Assembly: GCA_018648945.1 (NCBI GenBank)
Contig: JABGQJ010000492.1
Coordinates: 1 to 5,989 of the forward strand
Direction: 5' to 3'
Source: Victivallales bacterium
GTDB lineage: Bacteria > Verrucomicrobiota > Lentisphaeria > Oligosphaerales > Lenti-02
DNA length: 5,989 nucleotides
Both the position numbers and the translations under genes were made by a program. The notes under the pieces were generated by a model. It saw only the letters and a list, made by a program, of their open reading frames with translations. It searched no databases and had not been told where the DNA came from. Position 1 is the stretch's first letter. Every line of letters begins with the position of its first letter. Shown one piece after another: positions 1-3,306 of this stretch.

Positions 1-1092
1 GTCCCTTTTGCCGCCGTCTACAGTGCGGCCAAGCAGGTGTGGGGCGTGCAGTTCCACCCGGAGGTGGTGCACACGCCGTACGGCAAGCAGATCATCCACA
101 ATTTCGCGCGCACCATCTGTGGCTGTTCTGGGAACTGGACGGCCGCGCACTTCGTGGAGACCGCGACCAAGGAAATCCGCGAGACGGTGGGCAGCGATCA
201 GGTAATCCTGGGGCTCTCCGGCGGTGTGGATTCCTCGGTGGCAGCGGCGTTGATCCATCGGGCCATCGGCGACCAGCTTCACTGCGTCTACGTGGACAAT
301 GGCGTGATGCGCCTACACGAGTCCAAGAACCTCGCCGAGACCTTCGGCAAGCATCTGCACATGAACATCCGGATGGTGGATGCCACCGATGGGTTCCTGA
401 GCCGTCTGGCTGGCGTGACTGAGCCGGAGAAGAAGCGGAAGGTGATCGGCAACTACTTCGTGGACGTGTTCCGGGAAGCCGCCGAATCGGTCCCGAACGC
501 CCGTTTCCTGGGCCAGGGGACGACCTACCCCGATGTGATCGAGAGCTCTGGCATCGGCAAGCACGCCGACAACATCAAGAGCCACCACAATGTGGGCGGA
601 CTGCCCGAGCAACTTGGGTTTGACCATCTCTGCGAACCCCTCAGGATGCTCTTCAAGGACGAGGTCCGCGCCATCGGTGAGGAGCTTGGTCTGCCCAAGG
701 AGATGGTCTGGCGGCAGCCATTCCCCGGTCCTGGTCTGGCCGTTCGCATCCTCGGTGAGGTCACCCGCGAGTACGTGGACTTGCTCCAGAGGGCTGACTT
801 CATCGTCCTGGATGAGATGAAGTCGGCCGGCTGGTACTACAAGGTCTGGCAGAGCTTTGCCGTTCTGCTGCCGGTCAAGTCGGTCGGGGTGATGGGCGAT
901 TGCCGGACCTACGAGAATGCGGTGGCGTTGCGCGTGGTGCAGTCCTCCGACGGTATGACCGCCGATTGGGTGGACTTGCCACACGAGCTGCTGGGCCGGA
1001 TCTCAACCCGGATCATCAACGAGGTGCGGGGGATCAACCGGGTGGTCTACGACATCACCAGCAAGCCTCCCGGCACCATCGAGTGGGAATAG
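1..1092 (+). CDS. guaA: GMP synthase (glutamine-hydrolysing), 5'-truncated by the window edge
   Basis: This enzyme converts XMP, ATP and glutamine to GMP, the last step of de novo guanine nucleotide synthesis in the cytoplasm. The frame is open from base 1, giving 363 visible residues. The start codon lies upstream, and about 160 residues are missing by comparison with the 525-residue E. coli enzyme. Visible residues 15-21 (GVQFHPE) carry the His and Glu of the class I glutamine amidotransferase triad; the catalytic Cys lies outside the window. The ATP pyrophosphatase P-loop SGGVDSS is at visible residues 73-79. It is followed by [31 protein letters not shown] and [14 protein letters not shown], all family signatures. 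The C-terminal dimerisation domain is intact and ends in the near-invariant TIEWE, so the stop (TAG, 1090-1092) is the natural one. No key residue is missing in the visible part. The next gene begins 9 bases later on the same strand. Confidence 0.97.
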   Translation, partial: VPFAAVYSAAKQVWGVQFHPEVVHTPYGKQIIHNFARTICGCSGNWTAAHFVETATKEIRETVGSDQVILGLSGGVDSSVAAALIHRAIGDQLHCVYVDNGVMRLHESKNLAETFGKHLHMNIRMVDATDGFLSRLAGVTEPEKKRKVIGNYFVDVFREAAESVPNARFLGQGTTYPDVIESSGIGKHADNIKSHHNVGGLPEQLGFDHLCEPLRMLFKDEVRAIGEELGLPKEMVWRQPFPGPGLAVRILGEVTREYVDLLQRADFIVLDEMKSAGWYYKVWQSFAVLLPVKSVGVMGDCRTYENAVALRVVQSSDGMTADWVDLPHELLGRISTRIINEVRGINRVVYDITSKPPGTIEWE

Positions 1093-1096
1093 GCGG
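1091..1096 (+). promoter_or_regulatory. weak ribosome binding site for the iron-sulfur protein gene
   Basis: AGGCGG overlaps the guaA stop codon and sits 5 bases before the ATG at 1102. It matches the anti-Shine-Dalgarno sequence only in part. The site and the 9-base gap suggest that ribosomes finishing guaA reinitiate here (translational coupling). This is inferred from spacing alone. Confidence 0.4.
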
Positions 1097-1101
1097 CTGC
1101 G

Positions 1102-2079
1102 ATGCCGACGCTGCACATTGACGACCAAGCCGTAACCGTCCCGGACGGGGCGGTGGTTCTCAGTGCAGCGCGGGAGTTGGGCATCACGGTGCCGACGCTG
1201 TGCCACCGGGATGATCTGGTGCCCTCGGCGTCCTGTATGGTCTGTGCCATGCGGGACGAGGCGACGGGGCGGTTCCTGCCCTCGTGTTCCAGCCGGGCTC
1301 TGGATGGGATGCGGCTGGACGCTTCGTCGGACAAGGTCCATGAGTTCCGCAAGGAAGCTCTGGAGTTGCTGCTGGGTGAGCACGCGGGCGACTGCGAGGC
1401 CCCGTGTCGGCTCGTCTGTCCCTATGGCTTCGACGTGCCAGATGTGCTGCGGCGCTTGACCGCCGGCGAAACGGCGAGTGCGGCGTGCCCGGCAGACTGC
1501 CCGGCGCCTTGCGAGAAGGCATGCCGGCGGGGTCGGCACGACAGCGCGGTGGCCATCCGTGAGTTGCTGGCGCTGTACCGTGGCGATGGTGAGGATGCGC
1601 CGCGCAAACGAATCGCTTCGGAGTGCCGGCTGGGACGGCTGCGCGAGGGCGAGATGGACGAGTTTCTGAAGCTGGCCGAGCCGGGACCGAGGGCGGCATC
1701 GGTGACGCCGGAGACGGCTGCCGCGGAAGCCGCACGGTGTCTGCACTGCGATTGCCGCGATGCGGTGGACTGCAAGCTACGAGCCTTTGCCCGCGAATAC
1801 GGTGCGGATGCAGCCCGCCATCGTGGCCCGGAACGGACCCACGTGGAGATCGTGCCTGTCGGTGAGGGCTATGTGTTCGAGCCCGCCAAATGCGTGTCCT
1901 GCGGGATCTGCGTGCGCCTGGGCGAGGCGCGAGGCGGCAAGCTCTCTCTGACGTTCCTGAACCGGGGCTACGATGTCCGCGTGGGCCCGCCAGTAGGCGT
2001 GTCCTTCGCAGAGGCGCTGGGGGAGCTGGCCGAGGAAATCGTCGCTGCCTGCCCCACCGGAGCCCTGGCGCGACGGTAG
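1102..2079 (+). CDS. multi-cluster iron-sulfur protein: 2Fe-2S ferredoxin fused to a GltD-like 4Fe-4S domain, no flavin module
   Basis: A 325-residue soluble protein with 20 cysteines and no signal peptide or membrane segment. Residues 1-75 form a plant-type/NuoG-like 2Fe-2S domain with ligands C34, C45, C48 and C62, spaced like the N-terminal domain of NuoG and FeFe hydrogenases. H94, C98, C102 and C106 follow in an LLGEHAGDCEAPC context and lead into a GltD-type helical domain (Fer4_20). That domain's second cysteine row is C129, C133, C137 and C141, followed by RRGRHDSAVAIREL, a segment typical of glutamate synthase small subunits. The stretch between C106 and C129 looks shortened relative to recalled relatives. 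Next come C213, C216, C218 and C224 (RCLHCDCRD), then CVSCGIC at 264-270 with a distant CP at 317-318, suggesting one more 4Fe-4S site. The FAD/NAD(P) half of GltD is absent. It is probably an electron-transfer subunit for a hydrogenase, NADH- or NADPH-linked flavoprotein; its partner is unknown. Domain calls are firm and the biological role is not. Confidence 0.85.
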   Translation: MPTLHIDDQAVTVPDGAVVLSAARELGITVPTLCHRDDLVPSASCMVCAMRDEATGRFLPSCSSRALDGMRLDASSDKVHEFRKEALELLLGEHAGDCEAPCRLVCPYGFDVPDVLRRLTAGETASAACPADCPAPCEKACRRGRHDSAVAIRELLALYRGDGEDAPRKRIASECRLGRLREGEMDEFLKLAEPGPRAASVTPETAAAEAARCLHCDCRDAVDCKLRAFAREYGADAARHRGPERTHVEIVPVGEGYVFEPAKCVSCGICVRLGEARGGKLSLTFLNRGYDVRVGPPVGVSFAEALGELAEEIVAACPTGALARR

Positions 2080-2087
2080 GGAAGGAG

Positions 2088-2108
2088 GAGCGGCGAGCGG
2101 GGAGCGGG
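2088..2108 (+). repeat. three tandem heptamers GAGCGGN
   Basis: GAGCGGC, GAGCGGG and GAGCGGG follow one another without spacers, starting 9 bases after the iron-sulfur gene's stop codon. The array is purine-rich on this strand. Two copies are identical and the first differs only in its last base. Confidence 0.75.
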
Positions 2109-2124
2109 CCATCCCCGGACCCCG

Positions 2125-2146
2125 TCGGGGAGACTGGTCTCCCCGA
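2125..2146 (+). terminator. perfect 9-bp hairpin, possible terminator or REP-like palindrome
   Basis: The arms TCGGGGAGA (2125-2133) and TCTCCCCGA (2138-2146) pair perfectly around the tetraloop CTGG. The stem starts 46 bases after the stop codon of the iron-sulfur gene. No run of T follows on the plus strand and no matching T-run lies on the minus side, so it is not a textbook intrinsic terminator. It may act without a U-tract, stabilise a 3' end, or be a copy of a dispersed palindromic repeat. Confidence 0.4.
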
Positions 2147-2159
2147 ACCCCTCGTGAAG

Positions 2160-2208
2160 GGCTTGCGGTGCGCGGACGTCGCGGGGCGGCGCCCGCACTC
2201 CGCAAGCC
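2160..2208 (+). repeat. long inverted repeat with a 9-bp perfect outer stem
   Basis: GGCTTGCGG (2160-2168) is the exact reverse complement of CCGCAAGCC (2200-2208). Inside it TGCG (2169-2172) can pair with CGCA across a 2-base bulge on the right side, leaving a very GC-rich apical loop. It lies 13 bases after the first hairpin. The role is unknown; it could reinforce bidirectional termination between the convergent genes. Confidence 0.55.
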
Positions 2209-2229
2209 GACTGCCGTTGCTGGCGCACC

Positions 2230-2266
2230 GATGCGGCAGTGGGGATGCGGCAGTGGGGATGGGCAG
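2230..2266 (+). repeat. 14-base perfect tandem duplication plus a partial third copy
   Basis: GATGCGGCAGTGGG occurs at 2230-2243 and again, identical, at 2244-2257. It is followed by GATGGGCAG (2258-2266), which looks like a decayed third unit with an internal deletion. Exact identity suggests a recent slippage duplication. Confidence 0.8.
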
Positions 2267-2294
2267 AATGGGAGATTGCCGCAGGAATGCCGAA

Positions 2295-2312
2295 GTGGAC
2301 GCAGTGGACGCG
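2295..2312 (+). repeat. 9-base tandem duplication GTGGACGCR
   Basis: GTGGACGCA (2295-2303) is followed directly by GTGGACGCG (2304-2312), with one mismatch at the last base. The unit is unrelated to the 14-base repeat just upstream. Confidence 0.6.
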
Positions 2313-2316
2313 CTAG

Positions 2317-2349
2317 TCCGATCCGACGGATCCGACTGATTCGTCCGAT
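2317..2349 (+). repeat. cluster of four TCCGA units
   Basis: TCCGA occurs at 2317-2321, 2322-2326, 2331-2335 and 2344-2348, the first two directly adjacent and the others separated by 4 and 8 bases. The segment ATCCGACGGAT (2321-2331) is an inverted repeat around a central A. It looks like a degenerate simple-repeat tract. Confidence 0.55.
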
Positions 2350-2399
2350 GGAGCGTCCCCTACTTCCTGCCCTGGTCTCGACCAGTCAGAGCCCCATGC

Positions 2400-2427
2400 T
2401 GCATTCTGCATTCCTACTTCTGCATTT
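2400..2427 (+). repeat. four-unit heptamer array, consensus TGCATTC
   Basis: TGCATTC (2400-2406), TGCATTC (2407-2413), CTACTTC (2414-2420) and TGCATTT (2421-2427) are contiguous. The third unit has diverged and the fourth differs at one base. The array is less GC-rich than its surroundings and ends 3 bases from the stop codon of the minus-strand DUF1080 gene, so it would lie in that gene's 3' untranslated region. Confidence 0.7.
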
Positions 2428-2430
2428 CGC

Positions 2431-3198
2431 CTACTCCACGACTTGGTCGTAGGCCGTGAGAGGCCGGTACCAGATGTTGCGGAAGCGGACGGGGTTGTTG
2501 TGGTCCTGGAGCTTCAGGGGGCCGACGTCGGGGTGGACTTCGTACTTGGTGGCCTTCCTGTGCTGGGTCGGGCCCTGGAGGATCTTGGCGTTGTGCTGAA
2601 GCACGCCATTGAGGAACACGGTGGCGCAGGCGGGGCTGATGAGCTGGTCGCCGGCGAAGCGGGGGGCGATCCAGACGATGTCGTACATCTGCCATTCGCC
2701 GGGCTTGCGGCAGGCGTTCACGAGCGGCGGGCACTGGCCGTAGATGCAGCCGGTGGTGCCGTCGGCGTAGGTCGGGTTGTCATAGCAGTCGAGCACCTGG
2801 AATTCGTAGCGCCCCATGAGGAAGACGCCGCTGTTGCCGCGGCCCTGGCTGGAGCTCTCGACCACGGCGGGAGCGGCCCATTCCACGTGCAGTTGCACAT
2901 CGCCGAACTCGGCCTTGGAGGAGATGTCGCCGGCCTTGGGGGCAACTTCCATGTAGCCGTTCTCGACCTTCCACTTGGCATCCGTGCCGTCCTTGGCCTT
3001 CCAGCCGGAGAGGTCAGTGCCATCGAAGAGCATGATGGCGTCGGAGGGGGCGGCGCCGACCTGGTCTTGGGTGCTGGCAGTGCCGGGGGTGACCACGCGG
3101 GGCTGGGGGCGCTTGATGTCATGCACGCGCCAGCAGGAGCCGGGGATGATGGGGGTGTCGTCGTAGCCAACGGCGGGGGCGGGTTTGGGGTCAGCCAT
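2431..3198 (-). CDS. DUF1080 / 3-keto-disaccharide hydrolase family protein
   Basis: A 255-residue protein of the DUF1080 family (PF06439), a concanavalin-like beta-sandwich fold. Some members cleave 3-keto-glycosides; the substrate here is unknown. The lead-in at 11-39 (GYDDTPIIPG...RPQPRVVTPG) is typical of the subfamily. The domain follows with LFDGTDLSGW (57-66), WKVENGYMEV (76-85), the SKAEFGDVQLHVEW strand (94-107), RGNSGVFLMGRYEFQVLD (120-137), EWQMYDIVW (168-176), VFLNGVLQHNA (194-204), and a C-terminal GPLKLQDHNNPVRFRNIW segment (226-243). ATG at 3196-3198 is chosen because AGAAGGA lies 7 bases upstream. An in-frame TTG at 3291 would add 31 residues with a short hydrophobic stretch but has no good ribosome binding site. 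With the chosen start there is no signal peptide, unlike many relatives. It lies 108 bases downstream of the multihaem gene on the same strand and is probably co-transcribed with it. Confidence 0.9.
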   Translation of the reverse strand: MADPKPAPAVGYDDTPIIPGSCWRVHDIKRPQPRVVTPGTASTQDQVGAAPSDAIMLFDGTDLSGWKAKDGTDAKWKVENGYMEVAPKAGDISSKAEFGDVQLHVEWAAPAVVESSSQGRGNSGVFLMGRYEFQVLDCYDNPTYADGTTGCIYGQCPPLVNACRKPGEWQMYDIVWIAPRFAGDQLISPACATVFLNGVLQHNAKILQGPTQHRKATKYEVHPDVGPLKLQDHNNPVRFRNIWYRPLTAYDQVVE

Positions 3199-3205
3199 GA
3201 TGCAT

Positions 3206-3212
3206 TCCTTCT
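3206..3212 (-). promoter_or_regulatory. strong ribosome binding site deciding the DUF1080 start
   Basis: Read on the minus strand this is AGAAGGA, with 7 bases between it and the ATG at 3198-3196. It supports that ATG over the longer in-frame TTG start at 3291, which lacks such a site. Confidence 0.75.
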
Positions 3213-3306
3213 GGGATGAGCCCGGGGCAGCGCCACCGGGTGGGTTGATGGAAACAGCGAGTAGGGTAGAAGCGCAGAGCCGGACTTTCAACCGGTCCCG
3301 GACTTC

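Larger units (their letters stand above)
2080..2430. other. convergent intergenic region rich in short repeats, no gene seen
   Basis: This 351-base stretch lies between the stop codons of two convergent genes. Open frames across it are short, lack recognisable domains, and run into or overlap the neighbouring genes, so none is called. It holds a 7-base triplet repeat, two inverted repeats, a 14-base duplication, a 9-base duplication, a TCCGA cluster and a second 7-base array, each listed separately. A further small inverted repeat (CTGGT, loop CTCG, ACCAG at 2372-2385) has only 5 pairs and no T-tract. With genes converging here no promoter is required, and none was identified. Confidence 0.8.

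Noticed and set aside
1003..1746. 247-codon minus-strand open frame across the end of guaA and the iron-sulfur gene
   Set aside because: It spans two firmly identified plus-strand genes and is Arg-rich without any domain.
1890..2339. 149-codon plus-strand frame running from the iron-sulfur gene into the repeat region
   Set aside because: It begins inside the ferredoxin coding sequence in another frame and continues through simple repeats; the composition is arbitrary and no family is recognisable.
2443..3219. 258-codon open frame on the plus strand opposite the DUF1080 gene
   Set aside because: The translation is low-complexity (Val/Ala/Gly-rich) with no recognisable domain and lies antisense to a well-supported gene. 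It is a GC-bias shadow.
3280..3305. 8-base direct repeat CCGGACTT at 3280-3287 and 3298-3305 between the two minus-strand genes
   Set aside because: Two short copies 18 bases apart in GC-rich DNA, with no further copy or palindromic symmetry, are too weak to call an operator.
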